This document shows positions 42,624 to 52,700 of a stretch of DNA of 64,000 nt, piece by piece. The stretch's first letter is position 1, and the number at the start of each line of letters is the position of its first letter. The notes below the pieces were generated by a model. It searched no databases, was not told the origin of the DNA, and was given only the letters and a program-made list of their open reading frames with translations. The stretch comes from Spirosoma radiotolerans (GTDB taxonomy: Bacteria; Bacteroidota; Bacteroidia; Cytophagales; Spirosomataceae), in NCBI RefSeq assembly GCF_000974425.1, contig NZ_CP010429.1, positions 5,906,501-5,970,500 on the forward strand. Reading direction: 5' to 3'. The position numbers were made by a program, and so were the translations under genes.

Positions 42624-43325
42624 ATGAAAAAAGGACGCTCAAATCCGAATCAACTCCAAATTGATTTTCTGGCGGCTTTCCGCCAAATGCTGATCAGTCT
42701 TGGTAATTCAGAAAACCTACCCGTCAACGAAAGTCTGTTTATGCGGATGACGGACCAGTGGGAAAATACGCGCGCGATGCCCGCTGACCTGTTGTTTACC
42801 AAAAGCCCAATTGAAGCCATCGTTTTCCGGCTGCAAAAAGCCGACCTGGAGGCTGAAGAAAGTCGCCTGCGCTTCCCAGCTGAGCTCATTGCGGGTGAAA
42901 TTCGTGGCGAAAAAGGGTTAACAGGTTTCTCCGCCAAGTTTCGGGAGCAGGGCTGGATTATCTTACCGGCTGAATTGTCGGCCATGTACAAAAATCTGTT
43001 CCTGAATATTCTGGCCGCTTCCATCGGACTCGAATACCTCTACCCTGTTCGGAAGGACTTACTGGCCGAAGCAGAACGCGTTGCGCTAGCCGCCATGTTG
43101 CCCGAAGCCGAAGTGCGTAAGTTTTTCGGTCTGCGTTTGTCGCGTTTTCCCGATAGTTTCCGCAGTGAAGTAGCCAATTATTTCAACCTTCCCTTCGATT
43201 ATGTCCTGAAACGGGCTAATCATTTGGGTATGGTATCGGAACAGGTTATTGAAGAATCTCGTAATGCTACACAACCGCTACGCTCAGCGGTATTACGCCG
43301 TCCACAAAGCAGTCGAGCTGCTTAA
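42624..43325 (+). CDS. ImmA/IrrE-like protein without the HExxH motif
   Basis: The protein has 233 residues from the ATG at 42624; the frame upstream is open to 42483 but overlaps the preceding gene. The first part (FLAAFRQMLISLGNS) is unassigned. The part LLAEAERVALAAMLPEAEVR then VANYFNLPFDYVLKRANHLG follows the C-terminal order of ImmA/IrrE proteases (EAE-x-FAA-LLMP and a helix ending RL-LG). The HExxH zinc helix that should precede it is not present, so it is not expected to be a peptidase. The assignment is tentative. Confidence 0.5.
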   Translation: MKKGRSNPNQLQIDFLAAFRQMLISLGNSENLPVNESLFMRMTDQWENTRAMPADLLFTKSPIEAIVFRLQKADLEAEESRLRFPAELIAGEIRGEKGLTGFSAKFREQGWIILPAELSAMYKNLFLNILAASIGLEYLYPVRKDLLAEAERVALAAMLPEAEVRKFFGLRLSRFPDSFRSEVANYFNLPFDYVLKRANHLGMVSEQVIEESRNATQPLRSAVLRRPQSSRAA

Positions 43326-43351
43326 CGCTTAACAGTAACATTGTCTTTCAG

Positions 43352-43381
43352 GCCGGTTGGATACTTTTGTATCCAACCGGC
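43352..43381 (+). terminator. Terminator after the IrrE-like gene
   Basis: Perfect 13-bp arms GCCGGTTGGATAC/GTATCCAACCGGC around TTTT, followed by a run of six T. Confidence 0.9.
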
Positions 43382-43833
43382 TTTTTTCATAGGCACCTGT
43401 CTAACACAGTCCATAGCCAGCTTAAGAGCAGCCCTATTCTAATAAATCCCTTATTTATCAGCCTTTTAGGTATAATATCCCTATAGCATATCGTCTCTAT
43501 AGAGTAGTAAAAGCTACTTTCATCATGGATGAGTTTAGGCTCATTTTATCTTATTGCTATATAGTTTATTACTAAAAAAAGAATATTAACAGAAGAAGAC
43601 CAGTTGACAATTTATTATTTGGAAGTCCCATCAATAACTTACTGTTTTGCATAACCTATTAGTTCAATAGACTATAAGTACTAATAGTCTACCTACAACC
43701 GGGAGAATAGGGAGTATATCAAAAATCAATACCTAGTATATCGCAACGCAGCTTGAACAGGCCGGAACAGAGCCTTACTTCCTGACGCACTAAGCAGTTG
43801 CCACCAACCACAATGACCACGATTACAAGTAGC
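43382..43833. other. AT-rich leader of the first TonB receptor gene
   Basis: No gene is evident in 450 bp that are visibly more AT-rich than their surroundings. Short inverted pairs such as CTATAG/CTATAG (about 43482-43503) and AGTAGTAAAAGCTACT (about 43504-43519) occur. It probably carries the promoter of the receptor gene; no single -7 box stands out. Confidence 0.5.
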
Positions 43834-46401
43834 ATGAGACAATTTTTAAATTCAACTTTTTTCATAGGCGTACTTCTTCTACCCTTATTTGCAGTAGCGC
43901 AAAACCCGCCCGTAATCAATTCAACGGTATCTGGAAAAGTTATTGACGCTCACACGAAAGAATTCCTGATTGGTGCTACCGTCACCATTAAAGGCACAAC
44001 AAACGGTAGCGTTACCGATATAAACGGCCAGTTCAATCTGCTTACTGGCCAGAAACTCCCCTTCGTTGTTGTCGTTTCGTTTGTCGGTTATCAGACCAAA
44101 GAAATTAGTATAAGTGATAACAACATAGATATTCAGCTTGAAGAAGGAGCCAATCAACTAGCCGATGTCGTGATTACGTCCCGGCGTCGGCAAGAGTCGG
44201 CACAGGACGTTCCTATTCCAATCTCCGTTGTCAGTGGTAACCGTGCCGAAGATGCGGGCGCGTTCAACGTGAACCGCTTGAAAGAATTGGTACCAACCGT
44301 TCAGTTATATGCCTCCAATGCCCGAAATACAACGCTCAATATCCGTGGCTTAGGCTCTACTTTCGGGTTAACGAACGATGGTATTGATCCAGGCGTCGGA
44401 TTTTATGTAGACGGCGTTTACTACGCTCGTCCGGCAGCTACGGCGCTCGATTTCATCGACATTGAACAGGTGGAAGTATTAAGAGGTCCTCAAGGAACGT
44501 TATATGGCAAAAACACAACCGCTGGCGCGTTTAATATTACAACGCGTCCTGCCGGTTTTACCCCAAGTGGAACGTTCGAACTTAGCTATGGTAATTACGG
44601 CTATATCCAGGCCAAGGGATCACTCACAGGGCCACTGAGTAAAAAGCTTGCCGCCAGGGTATCGTTTACCGGTACGCAACGGAACGGTACCTTTTTCAAC
44701 GTACACACCCAGTTGCCGATCAACGACATCAACAACATTGGGGGGCGGGTGCAACTCCTGTATACGCCAAATGACAACGTAAGAATTACCTTGATTGGCG
44801 ATGTTTCCCAGCAGAAACCAAATGGATACGGTTGGCCCGTGGCCGGTGTTGTTCCTACCAAACGAGCCGCCTATCGTCAATTCAACGCCATCATTGCCGA
44901 TTTAAATTATAAACTCCCGTATTCAAGCGCGTTTGAACGGATCGTTGATCTGGATACGCCTTCCAAAGCGGATAACAACCTGGGTGGCGTGTCGTTGAAT
45001 GCGGACATCAAAATAGGCAATGGTACGTTAACCTCTACAACAGCCTGGCGTCACTGGCAGTGGACTCCCCTGAATGACCGTGATTACATCGGTTTGCCCG
45101 TCTTTACCATTTCGTCAGGAAACTCGGTTCATGATCAGTGGTCGCAGGAAATAAGGTACTCCGGTAAAATTTCACCCCGATTGAGCGGTGTCGTTGGCTT
45201 ATTCGGGCTGTGGCAAGATTTAAAATCCGACCCTGTTCAGACCGAAGAAGCGGGTTCTGCTCAATGGCGTTTTGCGCAAAGTTCCACCAGTCCCCTCTGG
45301 AAAACACCGGGTCTGTTTGATAACTTTGGTATTCGCACCACCAACAGAATCCAAAGTACAGGTTTAGCGGCCTTCGGTCAACTCGACTGGGCCGTAACCA
45401 ACAATTTCCACGTGCTACCAGGTATCCGGTACAATTACGACAAGAAGGTAGCCAACTACAAACGGGAAACCTACGGTGGTCTGCAAACGACCGATCCAGC
45501 TTTGCTGGCGTTAAAGAATACAGTTTATACGAATCAGGCGTTCGATACGGACGTATCAGAGGGTAATTTCTCAGGACAGGTTACGCTGCAATACAGAGCC
45601 GGGCGGGCAATCAATGCCTTCGGTACGTATGCTATCAGCTACAAACCCGTCGGGATTAATATTGGTGGATTACCAACGGCCAATGGGCAGACATTACTTG
45701 ACCTGGCTAGGGTGAAGCCCGAACATGTAAACCACATCGAATTTGGCTTGAAAACAAAACCATCGCCTAACTCTACCCTGAATGTGGTCGCTTATAATAC
45801 AGAAATCAGAGACTTTCAGACACAAGTACAAACGCCTGAGCCGGGCGTTAACAGAGGTTATCTAGCCAACGCCGAGAAGGTGCGGGTAATGGGTGTTGAA
45901 GTAGACGGAAATGTGCGGGTAGCCAATCGACTAACCCTCAACGCAGCCGTTGCCTATACGGATGGCAAGTACGTGTCCTTTAAAAATGCGCCAGTGCCGC
46001 TTGAAGAAACGGGTGGCGAACAAGCATTCAAAGATATTTCGGGTGGCGTCTTGCCTGGCATCTCAAAATGGTCAGGTTCTGTGGGGGGCGAAGTAACCGC
46101 CAGAGGAAATCTCATCAGTTTGAAAGGCAATTACTTCTTCGGTTTGGATGCCTTCTACCGCTCATCATTTTCGTCGAGTCCATCACCATCCCAATATTTG
46201 AATATTGATGGCTACTCGCTGGCAAACAGCCGGTTAGGCTTTAGATCTTCCACAGGAATCACGATTTTCATCTGGAGCCGAAATCTTTTCAACACAAACT
46301 ATTACGAGCAGTTACTGGCAGCTCCAGGCAGTGCAGGACATTATGCCGGCATTGTCGGTGATCCCAGAACGTACGGCCTGACGATGCGCTACACATTTTA
46401 A
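43834..46401 (+). CDS. TonB-dependent receptor with carboxypeptidase-like N-terminal domain (1)
   Basis: The protein has 855 residues from the ATG at 43834, which starts a signal peptide ending FAVAQ; TTG and ATG codons upstream would not. The CarboxypepD_reg-like domain (VSGKVIDAHTKEFLIGATVT to FVGYQTKEI) is followed by the plug (ADVVITSRRRQESAQDVP; VEVLRGPQGTLYGKNTTAGA) and a 22-strand barrel ending in F (GLTMRYTF). The plug and barrel resemble siderophore or nutrient receptors rather than SusC, and no SusD gene follows. It imports an unknown ligand across the outer membrane. Confidence 0.93.
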   Translation: MRQFLNSTFFIGVLLLPLFAVAQNPPVINSTVSGKVIDAHTKEFLIGATVTIKGTTNGSVTDINGQFNLLTGQKLPFVVVVSFVGYQTKEISISDNNIDIQLEEGANQLADVVITSRRRQESAQDVPIPISVVSGNRAEDAGAFNVNRLKELVPTVQLYASNARNTTLNIRGLGSTFGLTNDGIDPGVGFYVDGVYYARPAATALDFIDIEQVEVLRGPQGTLYGKNTTAGAFNITTRPAGFTPSGTFELSYGNYGYIQAKGSLTGPLSKKLAARVSFTGTQRNGTFFNVHTQLPINDINNIGGRVQLLYTPNDNVRITLIGDVSQQKPNGYGWPVAGVVPTKRAAYRQFNAIIADLNYKLPYSSAFERIVDLDTPSKADNNLGGVSLNADIKIGNGTLTSTTAWRHWQWTPLNDRDYIGLPVFTISSGNSVHDQWSQEIRYSGKISPRLSGVVGLFGLWQDLKSDPVQTEEAGSAQWRFAQSSTSPLWKTPGLFDNFGIRTTNRIQSTGLAAFGQLDWAVTNNFHVLPGIRYNYDKKVANYKRETYGGLQTTDPALLALKNTVYTNQAFDTDVSEGNFSGQVTLQYRAGRAINAFGTYAISYKPVGINIGGLPTANGQTLLDLARVKPEHVNHIEFGLKTKPSPNSTLNVVAYNTEIRDFQTQVQTPEPGVNRGYLANAEKVRVMGVEVDGNVRVANRLTLNAAVAYTDGKYVSFKNAPVPLEETGGEQAFKDISGGVLPGISKWSGSVGGEVTARGNLISLKGNYFFGLDAFYRSSFSSSPSPSQYLNIDGYSLANSRLGFRSSTGITIFIWSRNLFNTNYYEQLLAAPGSAGHYAGIVGDPRTYGLTMRYTF

Positions 46402-46454
46402 TTGTTGCTGGAAGGTCTACTAGAATCAGTACCAGATTGTAAGTTATTGACATA

Positions 46455-46502
46455 GTAAAAGCTGTTTACGTTAATTTCATTTAACGTAAACAGCTTTTAC
46501 TG
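46455..46502 (+). terminator. Terminator between the two TonB receptor genes
   Basis: Perfect 21-bp arms (46455-46475, 46482-46502; AGTAAAAGCTGTTTACGTTAA) with a 6-nt loop. The two receptors are probably separate transcripts. Confidence 0.85.
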
Positions 46503-46543
46503 TTTTGGCCTGTTTACATCCAACTATTATGCACAACGAACCT

Positions 46544-49408
46544 ATGAAACATCTCTTTTCTCTGCTTTTACTTTTTTTGCTATCTGGCAGCACGCAGGCC
46601 TGGGCGCAAACCAATATTGCAGGAATTGTCACCGATGAACGTAATCAACCCATGGCGGGCGTGACCGTTATCATCCGAGGCACCAATACGGGAACCATTA
46701 CGCAGGCCAACGGGCAATTTTCTTTGCAAACCAATGAATCACTTCCCCTTACTCTTAGTGTGTCGTTTATCGGCTACAGACGGGAAGATGTTGCCGTTCG
46801 GGGAAATAATTTTCGAAGTGTCACGGTCAAGCTGAGTGAAGAAGCCATTATGACCGATGAAGTTGTGGTGTCGGCTAGTCGTGTGCCGGAAGATATTCAG
46901 AAAGCAGCTGTAACAGTCGAAAAGCTTGGCGCCCGGCAGTTTCAGCAGTCACCAGCGGCAAGCCCGTTCGATGCGCTTCAGAACGTGAAAGGGGTCGATA
47001 TGCTGACCCAGAGCCTGACCTTCAAATCGGTAAACCTGCGCGGATTCGGAGCCAACAACAATAACCGCTTTCTGCAACTTACCGATGGCATGGATAACCG
47101 CTCACCAGGCCTAGGGTTTGGTTTTGGCAATGTTGCCGGTATCTCAGATCTAGATGTCGAAAGTATTGAATTGATTCCGGGGGCTTCATCGGCCCTCTAC
47201 GGCCCGGATGCGCTACAAGGTCTCATGCTGACCTCCAGTAAGAATCCTTTTACCTATCAGGGGCTGAGTGCCCAGGTAAAAGTAGGTGCCAACAATGTTG
47301 GGAAAGGCGATTTCGGCCCGAAAGGGTATGGCGATATTGCCATTCGATACGCCAAACAACTGGGAACACGGTTTGCTTTCAAAGTAAATTTCCAGCGTCT
47401 TAGCGGTACTGATTTCATTGCCGATGATTACAGTGACCGATCAACGCGGGCGCGGACTAATTTCTTCACAATTGACCCTAGTCAGGGCGGTATTGCGACG
47501 GGTATTGGCTATGTGCCGAATAACAATCCAAATACAAACTTCGAGTATGATGGCGTCAATATTTATGGCGACGATATCAACGCTGGTGGCGCTTACACCT
47601 TCCCCAAGGATTACGCAAACGTCCTCTTGCAGGGTAAGTTGGTAACCCGTACGGGCTATACGGAGTTGGATGTATTGGGCAATCAGGGTAAAGTGTTTAA
47701 CAACCGGGCCAATGTTTCCTTACATTATAAATTACCGGGCAATGTAGAAGCCTCACTTGGCTGGTATTACGGCAATGGCAACTTTATCCGCACTGCTGGT
47801 TTCCGCGAATATTTCCCCGACTACAAACGGCATCAGTTTAAAGCCGAGCTGCGGGGCGATAATTTTTTTCTACGGGCCTATACTACCCAGCAGCAGGCGG
47901 AAGGCTGGAACATTGGTCAAACGGCTACCGCGATCAACAATAGCTGGAAATCGTTGAACCAGTGGGCCGCCGAGTTTGGGCAGGTCTACATCGATAATAA
48001 ATTTGGTATCAGTGAATCCCGCGCCACAGCCGACCGTGGCCGCTACCTGCCCGGCTCCGACCAGTTCAATGCCGTCCGGGATGCTTATGCGAACACATAC
48101 AACACTGACTTTATTCCCGGCTTAACTACCGCCAAGGGAACCCGTTTCCGGGATAATTCATCCCTGTGGCATTACGAAGGTATGTACAACTTCACAAAAC
48201 TGCTAAACAATACGGTTGAGCTGCTGGCGGGGGGCAGCCTTCGCCATTATGGTATCAATACCGGCGGTACAGCCATTACCCTGAAGGCCGATGGCTCGGA
48301 ATACACCATCAATGAATATGGAGCCTATGTTCAGGCCGCCAAAGAAGTAAAAGTAAGCACACGACTAACGGTGAAACCAACCGTAGCCGTTCGCTACGAT
48401 AAGAACCAGTACTTCAAAGGTGGGGTCACTCCCCGCGCATCGGCGGTTGTCATTGTTGGGCCGCACAACTTCCGGGGATCGTGGCAATCAGCCTTCCGAA
48501 ACCCGTCACCGGGCCAATTGTTTGCCGTTCCGGCGGCTGGCAAGGGGGGCGATGTGGGTGGCTCACAACTTGCCGCTCAATCAGCCGGCCTATTTACCAA
48601 CCCAGCTTATGTAGATAGCGACGTGAAGGATTTCACGGCCGGACGTATTACCGAAGCACAGCTCCGCAGCCGGGCCTACAACCCGGCCAACTTCACAACA
48701 GAGAAAATAAAGACCTGGGAAGTTGGCTATAAGACCCTGATTCAGAATAAGTTTTATGTCGACGCCTTTTACTTCCATAGCAAATACACCGACTTTATTG
48801 CCGCACAAAGCTTTTACCAGCCTACCAATGGCCAAATCGCTGACTTTTCGACGAATGCCTATCGGACGCTGCAAATCAACTTCAATAATTATAATGAGAT
48901 TTTCGTAGACGGCTGGGGCATAGGCTCGGAATATGGATTAGGGCGCGGGTTCACGATTAGCGGTAACTACACCCACCAGGTAGGCACCGTAACCTTGCGT
49001 GACGCCCAGGGCAACGTTGTCAATGACAATGCCGGTGTGCCCATCGTTAAACGAAAAATGAGCAATCCAGAAGTATCACAAAAGGGCCGTAACTTCTTTA
49101 TATCGCCTGAAAATCGATATAACCTGACACTCAGTAACGCTCGTCTTACGGACCGACTTGGTGCCACGCTAACCTACCGCTGGACGGATAAAATGTGGGT
49201 AGAACAAGGCACTACAGCCGGTGATATCTGGTTGCCCTCCTGGACGAGCCTTGATGCACAGGTGTCCTATAAAGTGCCCACGTTCAAATCAGTCGTTAAA
49301 CTTGGTGGCACGAACATCCTGAACCACTATTATGCACAAGGGTATGGACTGGCCCGTATCGGCGGGTTATATTATTTAAGTATTACGTTCGATGAGTTGA
49401 TGCGGTAG
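46544..49408 (+). CDS. TonB-dependent receptor with carboxypeptidase-like N-terminal domain (2)
   Basis: The protein has 954 residues from the ATG at 46544 (46529 is also possible), with a signal peptide ending TQAWAQ. The N-terminal domain (IAGIVTDERNQPMAGVTVII; VSFIGYRRED) is followed by the plug (DEVVVSASRVPEDIQKAAVT; SIELIPGASSALYGPDALQG) and a long barrel ending in YYLSITFDELMR, without the usual terminal Phe. It has the layout of cobalamin/siderophore-like receptors of this phylum. It shares only family-level likeness with the upstream receptor, so this is not a recent duplication. Confidence 0.93.
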   Translation: MKHLFSLLLLFLLSGSTQAWAQTNIAGIVTDERNQPMAGVTVIIRGTNTGTITQANGQFSLQTNESLPLTLSVSFIGYRREDVAVRGNNFRSVTVKLSEEAIMTDEVVVSASRVPEDIQKAAVTVEKLGARQFQQSPAASPFDALQNVKGVDMLTQSLTFKSVNLRGFGANNNNRFLQLTDGMDNRSPGLGFGFGNVAGISDLDVESIELIPGASSALYGPDALQGLMLTSSKNPFTYQGLSAQVKVGANNVGKGDFGPKGYGDIAIRYAKQLGTRFAFKVNFQRLSGTDFIADDYSDRSTRARTNFFTIDPSQGGIATGIGYVPNNNPNTNFEYDGVNIYGDDINAGGAYTFPKDYANVLLQGKLVTRTGYTELDVLGNQGKVFNNRANVSLHYKLPGNVEASLGWYYGNGNFIRTAGFREYFPDYKRHQFKAELRGDNFFLRAYTTQQQAEGWNIGQTATAINNSWKSLNQWAAEFGQVYIDNKFGISESRATADRGRYLPGSDQFNAVRDAYANTYNTDFIPGLTTAKGTRFRDNSSLWHYEGMYNFTKLLNNTVELLAGGSLRHYGINTGGTAITLKADGSEYTINEYGAYVQAAKEVKVSTRLTVKPTVAVRYDKNQYFKGGVTPRASAVVIVGPHNFRGSWQSAFRNPSPGQLFAVPAAGKGGDVGGSQLAAQSAGLFTNPAYVDSDVKDFTAGRITEAQLRSRAYNPANFTTEKIKTWEVGYKTLIQNKFYVDAFYFHSKYTDFIAAQSFYQPTNGQIADFSTNAYRTLQINFNNYNEIFVDGWGIGSEYGLGRGFTISGNYTHQVGTVTLRDAQGNVVNDNAGVPIVKRKMSNPEVSQKGRNFFISPENRYNLTLSNARLTDRLGATLTYRWTDKMWVEQGTTAGDIWLPSWTSLDAQVSYKVPTFKSVVKLGGTNILNHYYAQGYGLARIGGLYYLSITFDELMR

Positions 49409-49722
49409 TAACATAACTGTCTTCTGTTTACGCGCTTTGAGCTTTATAACCTTGGCAAAATAAGGATTGCCAAATGTAGGCCGAGGCATACATCAAGCCC
49501 ACGCTTTACCATCGCTTCTGAGTTCTTCAAATTCAATGACGTTACAGAACCAAACACGTACAGCTTCGAAACACTGATCCGATATCAGCGCTTATTAACC
49601 TTTCCGTTAGACTGGTCTAGACAAGAAGGCATCCTACTGTTGAAATGTAAGTGTGTAAAGACTTATACAAAAAAGCCCCGACCATTTCTGGCCAGGGCTT
49701 TTTTACTTGTATTTATCAACGG
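49409..49722. other. Intergenic region with a possible gene relic and rpoC terminator
   Basis: No intact gene is present. One plus-strand frame from about 49502 to 49725 is open (FFKFNDVTEPNTYSFETLIR) but has no good start and runs into the terminator AAAAAAGCCC/GGGCTTTTTT at 49669-49704, which lies just past the rpoC stop on the minus strand. Confidence 0.5.
49669..49704 (-). terminator. Terminator after rpoC
   Basis: AAAAAAGCCC/GGGCTTTTTT stem with an inner TGGCCA-type pair, ending in T-runs on both strands, 19 bp past the rpoC stop. Confidence 0.8.
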
Positions 49723-52700
49723 TTAAACCGTAGCTTTCTTTTTGCTGCGAGCGTACTGTTCACGTGATTCAGTAATCGTTTCCAGTTCCTCTTTCGAGCC
49801 AACAATCGCCGTTTGGTAGCGACGTAGACCTGTACCGGCAGGAATCAGGTGACCAACGATTACGTTCTCTTTTAAGCCATCGAGTACGTCACGCTTGCCA
49901 CGAATAGAGGCTTCGCTCAGTACTTTTGTCGTTTCCTGGAAGGAAGCGGCCGAGATGAAGCTATCCGTACCCAGCGACGATTGGGTAATACCCATCAGCG
50001 TTGGCTGCGAAACGGCGGCCATTGCATCGCGAACGGTCACCAGGGCCATATCACGACGTTTCAGACCGGAGTTCTCATCCCGTAACTGACGACTGGTTAC
50101 GATCTGTCCTGGTTTAACGTTCGGCGAATCGCCAGCATCCATAACCACTTTAGCGTCAAGAACTTTATCGTTCTCTTCGCGGAAAGACCATTTATCGACA
50201 ACCTGACCTTCGAGGAAGTTGGTGTCGCCAGAGTCGATGATTTCAACTTTCTGCATCATCTGCCGAACAATGGCTTCAATATGCTTATCGTTGATTTTCA
50301 CCCCTTGCAGACGGTAAACTTCCTGAATTTCATTTACCAGGTATTCCTGAACAGCCGTCGGTCCTTTGATGGCCAGAATGTCGCTTGGTGTAATCGCACC
50401 ATCCGACAACGGAGCACCAGCCCGTACGAAGTCATTGTCCTGTACGAGGATGAATTTCGACAGAGGGACGAGGTACTTCTTCTTAGTACCATCTCTCGAC
50501 TCGATGAAGATCTCGCGGTTACCCCGTTTGATCGCACCGTAGGTCACAACGCCATCGATTTCGCTAACCACAGCTGGGTTCGATGGGTTACGCGCTTCGA
50601 ACAATTCCGTTACCCGTGGCAGACCACCCGTGATGTCACGCGTTTTACCAACGTTACGCGGAATTTTTGCCAACGGCTGACCCGCTTTAATTTTCTGTCC
50701 TTCCTTCACGACCAGACGAGATCCAACGGGTAAGTTGTAACTCTTCTGCAGCGGTCCACCGTCGTTATCGGGCAGGTGCAACGTTAAGGTTGTTGTGCCT
50801 TGAACAACAATGGCTGGGTTCTTGGCTTTATCGCGGCTTTCGATGATCACTTTCTCCTGGAAGCCAGTCTGTTCATCGAATTCTTCGCGATAAGTGATCC
50901 CATCTTCAATCGCATCAAAGCTCAGCGTACCGGTCAATTCAGACAGGATAACGGCGTTATAAGGATCCCAGGCGCAAATGTCGTCGCCTTTTTTCACCAT
51001 ATCGCCATCTTTAACCCGCAGGAATGCACCATATGGTACGTTGTTACTGATGAGTACGACGCTCCGGTCACTTGGGTTGACAATCCGAACTTCACCCGAA
51101 CGACCCATTACGATCGTTTGTGGGTTGCCTTCGTTATCTTCCGACTGAACCGTCCGCATTTCTTCAAACTCAATCAGACCATCGAATTTCGCTTTGATCG
51201 AGGCATCAACGGCAATGTTAGAGGCCGTACCACCTACGTGGAACGTACGAAGCGTTAACTGCGTACCTGGCTCACCAATCGACTGCGAGGCAATTACGCC
51301 CACGGCTTCGCCGATGTCAACCATGCGACCCGATGCCAGGTTGCGGCCATAACATTTGGCGCAAACACCCTGACGCGATTCGCAGGTCAGTACCGAACGA
51401 ATTTCGACGGTTTCGATGCTCGTTTCATCGATATGAGCAGCCACTTCTTCAGTCACTAACTCACCCGAGGCTACGATCAACTCTTTCGTGAGCGGGTCAT
51501 AAATATCGTGAACCGTCGTACGGCCCAAAATACGTTCTGACAGAGGCTCAACGATATCTTCATTGTCTTTCAAAGCCGACACTTGCAGGCCGCGAAGCGT
51601 ACCACAATCGTCTTCACTGATGATCACATCCTGAGCCACGTCGTGCAGACGGCGGGTCAGATAACCGGCATCGGCCGTTTTCAGAGCCGTATCGGCCAGA
51701 CCTTTACGCGCGCCGTGGGTTGAGATGAAGTACTCCAATACGTCGAGACCTTCTTTGAAGTTCGATAGAATCGGGTTTTCAATGATCTCCCCAACAGAGC
51801 CCTGCAGGTTTTTCTGAGGCTTAGCCATCAGACCACGCATACCACCCAACTGACGAATCTGCTCACGCGAACCACGGGCTCCCGAGTGCATCATCATGTA
51901 AATTGAGTTGAAACCGCCCTGATCCGCTTCGAGTTGCTTCATCAGCGTCTCGGTCAGACGGGAGTTCACACGCGTCCAGATGTCAATAACTTGGTTGTAT
52001 CGTTCGTTTTCCGTAATCAGACCCATCAGGTAGTTATCCCAAACGGCCTGCACTTCAGCTTTCGCTTCTTCAACCAGACCCTGTTTGGCTTCAGGAATCA
52101 TGATATCACTCAGACCGATGGACAGACCACCTTTGAACGCCATCTGGAAGCCGAGCTCTTTGATCTCATCGAGGAACTGAGCCGTCCGGGCGCCACCTGA
52201 AATTTTGAAGATAAGCGCAATGATCTGCTGAAGCTTCTTCTTCGTCAGCAATTCATTGATGTAGCCCACTTCTTCGGGAACGGCCTGGTTGAACAGTAAC
52301 CGGCCCGCAACGGTGTCGATGATTTTGTAAACCAGCTCGCCATTTTCGTCCCGGACTTTCACCCGGCACTTAATGTTGGCATGTTTGGACACCCGACCTT
52401 CGTTGATACCGATAATTACTTCTTCGGTACCGTAGAATGTCATGCCTTCACCCGCAATCGGGTATTCAGGAATGCTCTTGCGACCTTTCGTCACGTAGTA
52501 CAGACCCAGTACCATGTCCTGCGATGGTACCGTAATTGGCGCACCGTTGGCAGGGTTCAGAATATTGTGCGACGCCAGCATCAGCAGCGACGCTTCAAGC
52601 ACAGCTTCCTGGCCCAGCGGCACGTGAACGGCCATCTGGTCACCGTCAAAGTCAGCGTTAAAGGCGGTACAAACGAGTGGGTGCAACTGGATAGCTTTAC

